DNA of 64,000 nucleotides from Nostoc sp. ATCC 43529. GTDB taxonomy: Bacteria; Cyanobacteriota; Cyanobacteriia; Cyanobacteriales; Nostocaceae. Positions 54,719-64,000 of this stretch are shown here, piece after piece; position 1 is the first letter of the stretch; every line of letters begins with the position of its first letter. The notes beneath the pieces are model-generated. The model was not told where the DNA came from, searched no databases, and was given only the letters and a program-made list of their open reading frames with translations. The position numbers and the translations under genes are program-made. The stretch is taken from NCBI GenBank assembly GCA_003326205.1, contig LWTK01000030.1, positions 171,033 through 235,032 of the forward strand, written 5' to 3'.

Positions 54719-57700
54719 ATGGCACTCCAGTTTCTCTTGCTCGAAGACAATCCGTTGGATGCCAATATTGTTGAAGTCACGCTGATGGATGGCGGCATCG
54801 ACTGTGAACTCCTCCAGGTGGAAACTCGTGCTGATTTTGTGGCAGCACTTTTGGGGAATGAGTTGGACCTGATTTTGGCAGACTATACACTACCGGAGTT
54901 TGATGGCATTAGTGCTTTAGAAATTGCTTGCAATCTGCGTCCTGATGTGCCATTTATCTTCGTCTCTGGCAGTTTAGGTGAGGAATTAGCCATCGAAACC
55001 CTCAAACGTGGAGCCACAGATTATGTTTTGAAGCAACGGATAGGACGGCTAGTACCATCGATACAGCGGGCACTGCGAGAAACCCAAGAACGCCGAGAAC
55101 GCAAACGTGCAGAACTCATGCTATTCGAGCAGAAGCGGCTGCTGGAGTTAATTGCTTACGGACACCCACTGGATGAATGCCTGGCAGCTATGTGTGCCTC
55201 AGTGTCTGAGCTTCATCCAGGTACACGCGCCTGCTTTTTGCTGACCGATGCTCAAGGGACGAGGTTTAAGAACTCCATTACTCCAGACTTTCCATCGTCC
55301 TTTGGGGAAGGACTCAAGGATGCTCCAATCAACGATTTGTGCATTGGAACCTGCGGCGAGGCAGCGTATCGGGGTGAGCCGATTACCTGCGCCGACATTG
55401 TTAACGACCATCGCTGGTGGCAGGAATGGCGAAATTTATGCGTGGCTCATGGCATTTTGGCGTGTCATTCCCAGCCGGTGATGGGCGTGAATGGTCTAGC
55501 ACTGGGATCGCTGATGCTTTGCTTCGATCAAGCACGGATGCCCAGTGATTGGGAGTTGCAACTGGCAGACTTTGGAACCCAAGTTGCCAGCATTGTCTTC
55601 GAGCGCGATCGCTCTTATCTTGCCTTGGCCGAATCCGAAACAAAATACCGTGCCTTGTTTGAATCCATCGATGAAGGTTGCTGCATCTGCGAAATGCTAT
55701 TTGATGAAAACGGTAAAGCGATGGATTATCGGTTTCTCAAAGTCAATCCGGCTTTTGAAACAATGACGGGGTTGAAACAAGCTACAGGCAAAACGGCGCG
55801 AGAACTCGTCCCCAATCTCGAAGCTTCCTGGCTTGAGATTTACGGCACAGTGGTGCTGACAGGCAAACCCATTCGGTTTGAGGCTCAATCCCTGGCCATG
55901 AACAATCGTTGGTTTGATGTCAACGCTTTTTGCATCGATGCAGCTCCAAGCCACAAATTCGCCATCCTGTTCGCCAACATCAGCCATCGCAAACAAGTTG
56001 AACAAGAACGCGAACGATTTCTGGCTGTTGGTTCCGATTTGCAAGTAATTACCAGTATCAATGGTTACTTTAAATTGGTTACTCCGACCTGGGAACGAAT
56101 ACTCGGCTGGACAGTGGAGGAAATGATCTCCCGTCCTTGGATTGATTTTGTTCACCCAGACGACATTAAAACAACCCTCGCGGAAGCCGCCAGTCTATTT
56201 TCTGGCAATGAAACAATAAGGTTTGAAAACCGTTATCGACACAAAGATGGTTCCTACCGTTGGTTGCTTTGGAAAGCACAGCCCAGCCTAGAAGAACAAG
56301 TGATTTACGGGGCTGCTGTGGACATCACCGATCGCAAACAAGCCGAAGCCGAAATTGAACAGCTCAATCAGCAACTCAAAGAGCGCGTCAACGAGTTACA
56401 AACTCTATTTGAGTTATTGCCCATTGGCGTGGCGATCGCACAGGAACCAGATTCCATTGTGCAACTATGGAACCCAGCAGCCGAAAGGGTCTTTGGCTGG
56501 AGTGAAGCAGAAGTGTTAGGCAAACCCATCCCCATTGTACCGCCAGAGAAACAAGAGGAATGCCGCCTGGTGCGAGAGGCCGTGATCAACGGGGAAATCT
56601 TCTCTGGAATAGAGACCTATCGCTGCAAACGTGACGGCTCAAAGGTAATTGTCAGTATCTCGGCTGCCCTGCTGGATGACAGCAATGCCATCGTACTTTT
56701 ATTTCAAGACATCACCGAGCGTCACCAGGTAGAAGAGGCGTTGCGTTCGAGTCAGGCACAGTTGCAAACACTCTTCGACGAAGCCCCCCTTGGTGTCTTT
56801 TTAATTGACGAGGACTTCCGTATCAGGCAAGTGAACCCCACCGCCTTGCCGGTCTTTGGAGATATTCCTGATCTAATCGGTCGAGACTTTGATGAGGTGA
56901 TGCACATTTTGTGGTCGCCAGCCTATGCAGATGAAGTTGTGCAACAGTACCGTCACACGCTCGAAACCGGGGAGCCGTACTTTGTCCCAGAGCGAATTGA
57001 GGAACGCCGCGATCGCGGGGTAATTGAATATTACGAGTGGCGAATCAATCGCATTCCCTTACCAGAGGGACGCTACGGCGTGGTTTGCTATTTTCGGGAC
57101 ATTTCGACCCAAGTATTGGCACGGGTGGCGATCGCACAGAGTGAATCTCGCTTCCGCCTCATGGTTGAAAGCGCCAAAGATTACGCCATCTTCACCCTCG
57201 ACCTCAACAACACCATCGCCAGTTGGAATTCCGGCGCCCAAAAGCTGTTGGGCTACACCGAAACAGAAGCCATAGGACGCGACGCTCGAATCTTTTTCAC
57301 GCCAGAAGATAACGAACGCAAACAAGCCGAGTGGGAAATGCAAACTGCCTTGACCCAGGAACGGGCAGAAAACGAACGTTGGCACCTTCGTAAAGATGGA
57401 ACCCGATTCTGGGCGAGCGGTTTAATGATGCCGTTGCAAAATGAAGCAGGGGATATACACGGGTTTGTGAAAATCTTGCAAGACAAAACCGCAAAACGGC
57501 AAGCAGATGAACGGTTGCATCTGCTGTATGAGATGACTCGCGATTTACTCGCCGCCGAACACCCCATGCAGTTGATGAACAACTTATTTAGTAAACTTTC
57601 ACACCAGCTTGAGCTACATTGCTACTACAACTACAGAGTTGAAGAAAAACACAATCGACCGATGCTGCATCTGAAAAACTATGCAGGGATTTCTGATGAT

Positions 57701-59167
57701 GTGGCTCGTTCAAAAGAATGGGTTGAATTTGGTCAGTATCTGTGTGGAATAGTAGCACAACAGGGACGGCAAATTGTCCTCAATAGAGAGCAAATCTCCA
57801 CCCATCCTCACGCGCAACTGCTCAACTCAATGGGAATTACTGCTTATGCGTGTCAACCGTTAATCGTTCGAGGACGATTATTGGGTTCGCTGTCATTTGG
57901 TAGTTTCACGCGAACTAATTTTACCTTAGAAGAAATTAACCTGCTGCAATCCACCTGCGACCAAATAGCCATCGCCCTTGAGCGAGCAGATCTGCTGACT
58001 TCAATGCAGCAACAAGCCCAACAACTGCAACAAGCCAACCGCATCAAAGATGAGTTTTTAGCCGTTTTGTCACACGAATTGCGATCGCCCCTCAATCCTA
58101 TTTTAGGCTGGTCGCAGCTGCTGAAAACAGGCAAACTTGACGAAGCCAAGACGGCTCAAGCCTTAAATGTCATCGAACGCAATGCCAAGTTGCAGTCGGA
58201 ACTAATTGAAGATTTACTCGATGTTTCTCGGATTCTCCAAGGAAAACTTAGCCTGAATGTTTCCCGCGTTAATCTGGCGATGACGATTCAAGGTGCGATC
58301 GAAACGGTACGATTAGCGGCCCTAGCCAAGTCCATTGAAATTCAGGCACAGCTGCAACCAGATATCGGGCTAGTATCAGGCGATGCCAACCGACTACAGC
58401 AAGTGATTTGGAATCTCCTCTCCAACGCCGTCAAGTTCACCGACCTTGGGGGACAAGTTGAAATCCGCCTGGAGCGCCTTGATTGTTTTGCCCAGATTAG
58501 GATCACCGATACAGGTAAGGGAATTGACTCTAACTTTCTTCCCCATGTCTTTGACTACTTCCGCCAAGAGGATAGCGCTACAACTCGCAAATTTGGCGGA
58601 CTGGGGTTAGGACTGGCCATCGTCCGTCATTTAGTCGAACTACATGGCGGCATCGTTTGGGCAGAGAGTCCTGGCGAAGGGCAGGGGGCAACTTTTACCG
58701 TGAGGCTGCCAAGTCTGCCAAATCCATCCCCAACCAACCCAGATCCTCAACAGTCTGAGCCATCTGTGAATTTGCAGGGCATTAAAATTTTGGTGGTCGA
58801 TGATGATACCGATACGCGGGAGTTCTTAACTTTGTTGCTGGAGCAGTACCAGGTAAATGTAACTGCGGTGGCCTCAGCCGTTGAAGCCATTGCCAGTTTA
58901 ACTGAGTATAGGCCAGATGTGCTGGTGAGCGATATCGGGATGCCAGAGATGGACGGCTATATGCTGATGCGGCAAGTCAGGGCTTTAGCGCCAGAACAGG
59001 GAGGACAAATAAAAGCCATCGCTCTTACTGCTTATGCTGGAGAAATCGACTACCAGCAGGCGATGTTGGCAGGGTTTCAATGCCACATACCCAAGCCCGT
59101 GGAGTCAGAAGTTTTAATGAAAGCGATAAGAGACTTAGTTCAACAAATCGGAGTTAAGAGGCAATAG
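54719..59167 (+). CDS. Giant hybrid histidine kinase (REC-GAF-PAS repeats-HK-REC)
   Basis: About 1482 residues. AGGAGGA lies 6 bp before the ATG at 54719, and an ATG at 54713 is too close to that site. No transmembrane segment. Order: receiver 1-125 (ILADYTLPEFDG), GAF-like to about 300, four or five PAS domains to about 940, a GAF-like domain to about 1105, HisKA near 1115-1180 (VLSHELRSPLNPI), HATPase to about 1340 (NLLSNAVKFTDLGG, GLGLGLAIVRH) and a C-terminal receiver (VSDIGMPEMDG). A receiver at each end marks it as a phosphorelay hub. Output partner is not in the window. The downstream kinase is a near paralogue in the kinase core. Confidence 0.88.
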   Translation: MALQFLLLEDNPLDANIVEVTLMDGGIDCELLQVETRADFVAALLGNELDLILADYTLPEFDGISALEIACNLRPDVPFIFVSGSLGEELAIETLKRGATDYVLKQRIGRLVPSIQRALRETQERRERKRAELMLFEQKRLLELIAYGHPLDECLAAMCASVSELHPGTRACFLLTDAQGTRFKNSITPDFPSSFGEGLKDAPINDLCIGTCGEAAYRGEPITCADIVNDHRWWQEWRNLCVAHGILACHSQPVMGVNGLALGSLMLCFDQARMPSDWELQLADFGTQVASIVFERDRSYLALAESETKYRALFESIDEGCCICEMLFDENGKAMDYRFLKVNPAFETMTGLKQATGKTARELVPNLEASWLEIYGTVVLTGKPIRFEAQSLAMNNRWFDVNAFCIDAAPSHKFAILFANISHRKQVEQERERFLAVGSDLQVITSINGYFKLVTPTWERILGWTVEEMISRPWIDFVHPDDIKTTLAEAASLFSGNETIRFENRYRHKDGSYRWLLWKAQPSLEEQVIYGAAVDITDRKQAEAEIEQLNQQLKERVNELQTLFELLPIGVAIAQEPDSIVQLWNPAAERVFGWSEAEVLGKPIPIVPPEKQEECRLVREAVINGEIFSGIETYRCKRDGSKVIVSISAALLDDSNAIVLLFQDITERHQVEEALRSSQAQLQTLFDEAPLGVFLIDEDFRIRQVNPTALPVFGDIPDLIGRDFDEVMHILWSPAYADEVVQQYRHTLETGEPYFVPERIEERRDRGVIEYYEWRINRIPLPEGRYGVVCYFRDISTQVLARVAIAQSESRFRLMVESAKDYAIFTLDLNNTIASWNSGAQKLLGYTETEAIGRDARIFFTPEDNERKQAEWEMQTALTQERAENERWHLRKDGTRFWASGLMMPLQNEAGDIHGFVKILQDKTAKRQADERLHLLYEMTRDLLAAEHPMQLMNNLFSKLSHQLELHCYYNYRVEEKHNRPMLHLKNYAGISDDVARSKEWVEFGQYLCGIVAQQGRQIVLNREQISTHPHAQLLNSMGITAYACQPLIVRGRLLGSLSFGSFTRTNFTLEEINLLQSTCDQIAIALERADLLTSMQQQAQQLQQANRIKDEFLAVLSHELRSPLNPILGWSQLLKTGKLDEAKTAQALNVIERNAKLQSELIEDLLDVSRILQGKLSLNVSRVNLAMTIQGAIETVRLAALAKSIEIQAQLQPDIGLVSGDANRLQQVIWNLLSNAVKFTDLGGQVEIRLERLDCFAQIRITDTGKGIDSNFLPHVFDYFRQEDSATTRKFGGLGLGLAIVRHLVELHGGIVWAESPGEGQGATFTVRLPSLPNPSPTNPDPQQSEPSVNLQGIKILVVDDDTDTREFLTLLLEQYQVNVTAVASAVEAIASLTEYRPDVLVSDIGMPEMDGYMLMRQVRALAPEQGGQIKAIALTAYAGEIDYQQAMLAGFQCHIPKPVESEVLMKAIRDLVQQIGVKRQ

Positions 59168-59620
59168 GCAAAAAGGCAATAGGCAATAGGGAAACTTCTA
59201 GGACTTACGCAGAAGGAGAGGGGCTGGGGGTGAGGTCAAAATCCTATACATCGAATTCACGTTAATTTATACAGTGCGTAAGTCCACAAACATATTCCCC
59301 AACCTTTTGAGCCAGAAGCATTTAGTCAATGCCATCTCTGAACTAATAATTTCCCCGGCAAGTAGATTAAATATCTAAATTATCTAGCCTATAGTGTTAA
59401 ATTATTACGCTTTGAAATTGCCTAGTCACCCATGAGATTCGTTGATTGCTGAGAGTTAACTCTCAACAGCCAACAGCCAACACAAAAGATATGCTGCACT
59501 ATACCATTTCCAGAAACACCTGATACAAATGACTAGCCTCTAATTCTTTCCCCCCTGTCCCTCTGCTGCCTGAATCAAAAGTCTTTCACCAGACACGATA
59601 TTAGATGCTCTTGCCAGTAG
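59168..59620. other. gap between the two hybrid kinases
   Basis: 453 bp. Contains AGGCAATAGGCAA repeats, a small AGGACTTACGCA element and otherwise AT-rich sequence. No gene seen. Presumed promoter of the downstream kinase. Confidence 0.5.
59200..59285. mobile_element. AGGACTTACGCA element with nested repeat
   Basis: 86 bp, ends AGGACTTACGCA and TGCGTAAGTCC facing inward. The interior is a reversed piece of the CCTCACCCCCAG repeat (GAGAGGGGCTGGGGGTGAGG). Confidence 0.72.
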
Positions 59621-62600
59621 ATGGAAGTTTTGACTTTTCCTCTCACCCTAGTTTTCAGCGGTATGCACGACTTTATAGTTAATTTGTTTAGTACAGGCTC
59701 ATTTATTCCTCATGGTCACTGCTACCTGTGGAAGCCAGGGTTAGTTTGGCTGCATATAATTTCTGATGCCATCATTGCACTTGCTTACTATTCGATTCCG
59801 CTGACGTTATTCTACTTCGTTCGCAAACGGCAAGATTTACCTTTCTCTTGGATATTTTTGTTATTTGCGGCTTTTATTGTCTTCTGTGGTACAACACACA
59901 TTGCCGAGATCTGGACACTGTGGCATCCTACCTATTGGCTATCAGGCATCCTGAAAGCTGGGACTGCGATCGTTTCATTATTTACAGCGATCGAACTCGT
60001 ACCGCTAGTTCCTCAAGCACTAGCTTTGCCGAGTCCGCTGCAATTAAGGGAAGCCAACAAGGCATTCTCCGCCCAAATTGAGGAACGCTTGGCAGTTGAA
60101 AACCAACTAAGACGGCTGCAAGAAGAACTAGAACAGCGTGTAGAGTCCAGAACTGCCCAACTGGTGCAAGTTAACGAGCAATTACAACAGGAAATCAACG
60201 AGCGACACCGGGTGGAAGCTGCTCTGCGGACTAGTCGCGAGCGATTAATTTTGGCACAACAAGTCGGCAAAATAGGCACTTGTGAATGGAAGTTTCAAAC
60301 CGGAGAATTGATTTGGACAGAAGAAATGGAAGCTCTATTTGGGCTGGCAGCTGGAAGTTTTGAGGGTAGTTATGAGCATTGGTTAAAACGATTACACCCA
60401 GACGATCGCTCCAAAGCCCATCTTGCCGCCCAACTAACTGTCACACAAGCAGCAGACTTCGACACCCAATGGCGAATTATACTTCCTGATGGCAAGATTC
60501 GCTGGATAGCTGCCAAGGCAAAAATTTTTGGCGACGGAGATCGGGCAGATCGTTTAATTGGGGTGAATATGGATATCACTGAATACAAGGAAATCCAACA
60601 AGAACTCCAACAAACGCTACAAACTTTGACTACGCTCATTCAAGCTTCGCCACTGCCGATTGTTGTTGTTGAAACAGATACCACCGTCAAGTTATGGAAT
60701 GCAGCAGCAGAGCAATTATTTGGCTGGAGTGAAGCAGAACTTTTAGGTCATCAGTTGCCCATTGTCCCAGAAGAAAAGCTCGAAGAATGCGGCCAGCTAC
60801 GAGAGGCAGTCACCAAAGGAGAAGTCTTCTTTGGTGTGGAAACCTATCGTCGCAAGCGTGACGGCTCAAATGTAGTTCTTAACATTTCAGCTGCTCCCCT
60901 TTACGACGAGTGCGGCAGCGTCAATGCAATTTTGCTGATTCTTCAGGACATTACTCAACGCAAGCAAGCACAAGCGGCGTTGCAAGATAGTGAAGAACGC
61001 CTCCGTTTAGCTTTGGTAGTGGCAAATCAGGGACTTTATGACCTGAATCTGGAAACTGGTGATGCAATTGTGAATCCAGAGTACGCCCTGATGCTAGGCT
61101 ACGAACCGGATGAATTTCGGGAAACTAATGCCAAGTGGCGCGATCGCCTCCATCCCGATGATGCAGCAGCAGTTTCTCAGGCTTATGAAGATTACATTGC
61201 AGGGAAAGTTGATGATTACCGATTAGAGTTTAGACTGCGAACTAAAACCGGAGATTGGAAATGGATTCTCTCGGTGGGCAAGATTGTATCGTGGGACAGT
61301 AAGGGTAAACCCCTACGGATGTTGGGAACTCATAGTGACGTTACCGATCGCAAAATGGCAGAAGCGGAACGAGAACAACTGCTCTTACGAGAACAAACGG
61401 CACGCGAACAAGCAGAAGCCGCAAACCGCATTAAAGATGAGTTCCTAGCGGTATTATCCCATGAATTGCGTACACCCCTCAACCCCATTTTGGGTTGGGC
61501 AAAGCTGCTCCGCAACTCCAAGTTAGATGGACAAAAAACGGCTTATGCATTAGAAACCATCGAACGCAATGCTCAATTGCAAACCCAGTTGATTGGAGAT
61601 TTGCTAGATGTATCCCGGATTCTGCAAGGCAAACTCAGTCTCGACATTGCCCCAGTTGATTTAGAGACTATAATCTTAGCAGCAATAGACACAGTACACC
61701 TAGCTGCTCAAGCCAAGTCCATCAATTTACAATTTTCGATTATCGATTTTGGATTGGAAAATGCCGATCTCGTCTCAAACTCTAGCAAGCAATTTGGTAA
61801 TCTCAAATCCGAAATTCCTTCGGGTTCGGCAGTCCCCCACCGACGGGAACCGCTAACATGGGGACTGCCTCACCAAAATCATAAAATCCAGGTAGCAGGC
61901 GATACAGCACGTCTTCAGCAAATCATCTGGAATTTGTTATCCAATGCAGTGAAGTTCACTGATGTAGGAGGTTGTGTAGAGGTATGTTTGCAGCGAGTTG
62001 GTACTCAAGCTCAGATAGTCGTTACTGATACAGGCATAGGTATCAATCCTGATTTTTTACCATACGTATTTGATTATTTTCGTCAAGCAGATGGCGCCAC
62101 AACTAGAAAATTTGGCGGATTAGGAATAGGTTTGGCAATTGTTCGTCATCTGACGGAATTACACGGTGGTATGGTGACGGCACACAGTTTAGGCGAAGGA
62201 CATGGAGCGACTTTTACGGTGAGGATACCACTAATTAACGCTGCCCTAGTGGACAATGAACTCAATTCGGATTCTTCATTAGATGTGTCTGCGGCTTTAT
62301 CCCTGGCAGATATGCAAATTCTCATGGTAGATGACGATGCAGATACCCGCGACTATATCAGCTTCTTGTTAGAGCAAGCAGGTGCAAAGGTAATTTTAGC
62401 TACATCCGCATCTGAAGCACTGCAACTATTAATACAATCAACACCAGACATCTTACTCAGCGATGTGGGAATGCCTGATATGGATGGTTATATGTTGATG
62501 CGACAGGTAAGAAATCTGCCACCAGAACGGGGAGGAAATATAAAAGCGATCGCTCTGACTGCCTATGCTGGAGAAATGAATCAAAAACTTGCCATAGCGG

Positions 62601-62680
62601 CAGGATTTGGCAAGCATATTGCCAAACCTGTGGAACCAGAGAAGCTAATAGCCGCCATTGTAGAATTAGTTAGAAGATAA
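59621..62680 (+). CDS. Ethylene-receptor-type hybrid histidine kinase
   Basis: 1019 residues. The N-terminus has three membrane helices of the ethylene-binding type: ISDAIIALAYYSIP and FIVFCGTTHIAEIW. D49, C89 and H93 match plant ETR1 D25, C65 and H69 in spacing (40 and 4), and C and H hold the copper. After a coiled coil come three PAS-type domains, HisKA (VLSHELRTPLNPI near 612), HATPase (NLLSNAVKFTDVGG, FGGLGIGLAIVRH) and a receiver (LLSDVGMPDMDG). Residues about 701-752, within the HATPase domain, are an extra segment coded by repeat-like DNA (see findings). A later ATG at 59663 fits the domain start better. Function by family: ethylene or light-related sensing. Confidence 0.86.
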   Translation: MEVLTFPLTLVFSGMHDFIVNLFSTGSFIPHGHCYLWKPGLVWLHIISDAIIALAYYSIPLTLFYFVRKRQDLPFSWIFLLFAAFIVFCGTTHIAEIWTLWHPTYWLSGILKAGTAIVSLFTAIELVPLVPQALALPSPLQLREANKAFSAQIEERLAVENQLRRLQEELEQRVESRTAQLVQVNEQLQQEINERHRVEAALRTSRERLILAQQVGKIGTCEWKFQTGELIWTEEMEALFGLAAGSFEGSYEHWLKRLHPDDRSKAHLAAQLTVTQAADFDTQWRIILPDGKIRWIAAKAKIFGDGDRADRLIGVNMDITEYKEIQQELQQTLQTLTTLIQASPLPIVVVETDTTVKLWNAAAEQLFGWSEAELLGHQLPIVPEEKLEECGQLREAVTKGEVFFGVETYRRKRDGSNVVLNISAAPLYDECGSVNAILLILQDITQRKQAQAALQDSEERLRLALVVANQGLYDLNLETGDAIVNPEYALMLGYEPDEFRETNAKWRDRLHPDDAAAVSQAYEDYIAGKVDDYRLEFRLRTKTGDWKWILSVGKIVSWDSKGKPLRMLGTHSDVTDRKMAEAEREQLLLREQTAREQAEAANRIKDEFLAVLSHELRTPLNPILGWAKLLRNSKLDGQKTAYALETIERNAQLQTQLIGDLLDVSRILQGKLSLDIAPVDLETIILAAIDTVHLAAQAKSINLQFSIIDFGLENADLVSNSSKQFGNLKSEIPSGSAVPHRREPLTWGLPHQNHKIQVAGDTARLQQIIWNLLSNAVKFTDVGGCVEVCLQRVGTQAQIVVTDTGIGINPDFLPYVFDYFRQADGATTRKFGGLGIGLAIVRHLTELHGGMVTAHSLGEGHGATFTVRIPLINAALVDNELNSDSSLDVSAALSLADMQILMVDDDADTRDYISFLLEQAGAKVILATSASEALQLLIQSTPDILLSDVGMPDMDGYMLMRQVRNLPPERGGNIKAIALTAYAGEMNQKLAIAAGFGKHIAKPVEPEKLIAAIVELVRR

Positions 62681-62832
62681 ATGAAAAAGATTTATCCCAA
62701 GGAGTTGCAAATAAAAAAAGATCCCATATTTTTAGGGCAGGGGAACAGGGAGCATGAGGGAATAACAATCCTGTTAAATTCAAAAATTTGAATTATTTAC
62801 AGCAGATTGCAAAGGAGTGAGGTACAGATCGT

Positions 62833-62955
62833 TGTAGGGACGCACAGTTGTGCATTGGTGTCAAATTAACGTGAAACCCGCTTTGTGACAAGGTTTTGCC
62901 CTCACCCCCAGCCCCTCTCCCCTTCGTGAGAGGGGAGCAAGAGATTTAACACCTT
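62833..62955. repeat. Dispersed repeat, copy 5, truncating a phosphotransferase gene
   Basis: Same sequence as 47786-47890 over about 110 bp: GTAGGGACGCACAGTTGTGC, AACGTGAAACCCGCTTTGTG, CCTCACCCCCAGCCCCTCTC. It forms the 3' end of the frame on the minus strand. Confidence 0.85.
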
Positions 62956-63450
62956 GGTATCAGCTAGTAATTCTTTGAACCTAGTAGGCAAAACTGTTAA
63001 ACGGTGATTTGGGACACCAATTTTTAATAATTCATCTATTCGCTTGGTAGACTCCCTTTGCACTTGGGCATAAATTGGCAGGATTGATTGCCAATGTCGA
63101 ATGTCATCCTCGGTTTTGAGACTTTCCCGAAGTCGCATTCCGCCATCCTTCATCAACAGCCATCCAAGTTTTCCATCTACTGCTAGCACTTGCGGCATAA
63201 ACTCAGGATACCAGTGCGACAGAACTTGAGTTAGCGATGCTTCATACACAAGCTCTGACAGAACTGCTTTGAAGTAGATATAGCCTACATTCGTTGGCAG
63301 CTTCAGGACTGTTGACCAATGACGTATGTGGGGCTGCTCAACCGTGCCAATTCGCTTGATACCTTGCCGAGCAAGTTGATCATCTATCCAGCTCTTAGCT
63401 TTCTCAAGCCAAATTGATTGTATCCAAAGAATGCTGGAAGAATCACTCAT
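62902..63450 (-). pseudogene. Aminoglycoside-phosphotransferase-like gene, truncated
   Basis: 182 residues of an intact frame. The N-lobe (LKLPTNVGYIYFKAV) and hinge region (GWLLMKDGGMRLRE) of an APH/choline-kinase fold are clear, but the frame ends before the HGDxxxxN catalytic loop. The last 14 or so residues are coded by the dispersed repeat at 62833-62955, and the stop lies within it. So repeat insertion probably replaced the C-terminal half. No catalytic activity is expected. Full-length relatives in other Nostocales would confirm this. Confidence 0.75.
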
Positions 63451-63692
63451 ATCCTTTTAGGTTTCTATCTGAACTTTTGAAAACTGACCGCAAGATTTTG
63501 ATAGCTGTACAAGAATCAAATAGTTAGAAAATAAATTGTTTTCCTAATCTAAAGAAAATTAATTCAATTGAGAAGAAGTATGGCACATTTATTGGCATTA
63601 ATTGGAATTGATATGGCGAGCGATCGCATTCTCTTGTTAAACAATGTAAGTTAGCATCGATCGCCCATTTCTGGAAGATCGATCCGTTGTTT
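63451..63692. other. intergenic or decayed 5' region
   Basis: AT-rich. A reading frame joined to the DUF1772 domain begins after a stop at 63609 but carries no recognisable first helix of the family. Confidence 0.4.
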
Positions 63693-64000
63693 ATGGTGGC
63701 GCTGTTTGGAACGGGTTTGGCTTGCCTAGTTCTGGCGATCGCCTCGCTATCAAAGTGGGATCAACCCAGTGTGATATACTTACTACTTGGTAGTCTGCTC
63801 TACCTTGTTGGCACTATTTTGGTGACCATCGTCTTCAATGTGCCGCTGAACGATGCCCTGGCGATCGCTAAACCAGATAGCACTGAGGGCGCAAATTTAT
63901 GGGCTAGGTATCTCACTAACTGGACACTCTGGAACCATGTTCGGACAATAGCAGCGTTTGGAGCAGCAGCATTGCTGACGTTCGGCCTGTGCGATGGAAC
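63693..64000 (+). CDS. DUF1772 (anthrone oxygenase-like) membrane protein, partial
   Basis: The frame runs past the window's right edge. Hydrophobic stretches (LVLAIASL, YLLLGSLLYLVGTILVTIVFNVPLND) followed by LWNHVRTIAAFGAAALLTFG match the second half of DUF1772 proteins. The usual first membrane helix is missing upstream, and the frame upstream has a stop at 63609, so the gene may be 5'-truncated or frameshifted. The start at 63693 is just the first ATG. Function in cyanobacteria unknown. Confidence 0.6.
   Translation, partial: MVALFGTGLACLVLAIASLSKWDQPSVIYLLLGSLLYLVGTILVTIVFNVPLNDALAIAKPDSTEGANLWARYLTNWTLWNHVRTIAAFGAAALLTFGLCDG

Overview
The window looks like chromosome from a filamentous, heterocyst-type cyanobacterium close to Nostoc. 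The signs are very frequent HIP1 octamers (GCGATCGC), heptanucleotide tandem repeats of the Nostoc/Anabaena kind, petG and cytM, PEP-CTERM surface proteins, and a scytonemin sunscreen cluster in the order known from Nostoc punctiforme. No rRNA, tRNA, CRISPR array or phage was found.

Layout. 1-5300 (minus strand): a 21-bp tandem repeat, a two-gene operon of AAA-type ATPases (one with a CHASE2 membrane sensor, one with a vMAP-like N-terminus), and an RTX calcium-binding protein. 5.7-23.5 kb: mostly housekeeping and envelope genes: a kinase-like protein, a beta-lactamase-fold protein, a TrmH-family methyltransferase, a small kinase-like P-loop protein, a penicillin/AHL acylase, a lipoprotein, a SWIM protein, a PEP-CTERM protein, DUF3370, peptidase C15, hisH, rsmD, petG, cytM and a parvulin. 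23.8-49.2 kb: the scytonemin locus. A PAS histidine kinase and a receiver-AraC regulator are transcribed away from scyA across a 1.9-kb gap. Then, all on the plus strand, come scyA-B-C-D-E-F, a glycosyltransferase, tyrA, trpE(G), trpC, trpA, trpB, trpD and aroG. 49.5-54.1 kb: cytochrome P450 with a tiny overlapping upstream ORF, an M23 peptidase, a membrane protein and an LpxB-related protein. 54.4-62.7 kb: an XRE regulator and two giant hybrid histidine kinases, the second with an ethylene-receptor-type sensor. 62.9-64.0 kb: a truncated phosphotransferase and a DUF1772 fragment at the window edge.

How the genes work together. AroG feeds the shikimate pathway. TrpE(G), D, C, A and B make tryptophan, and TyrA makes 4-hydroxyphenylpyruvate. 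ScyB oxidises tryptophan to indole-3-pyruvate, ScyA couples the two keto acids, and ScyC cyclises the product. ScyD, E and F are exported beta-propeller proteins with PEP-CTERM tails, expected to act in the later, extracytoplasmic steps. dsbA, aroB and tyrP, which I recall inside the N. punctiforme cluster, are not in this one.

The most unusual content is the dense, layered small-repeat landscape: at least four families of MITE-like elements (two with clean target duplications), a structured element whose hairpin sequence changes but whose pairing is kept, heptamer arrays that supply stop and start codons, and palindromic repeats carried in frame inside trpD, the lpxB-like gene and a histidine kinase.
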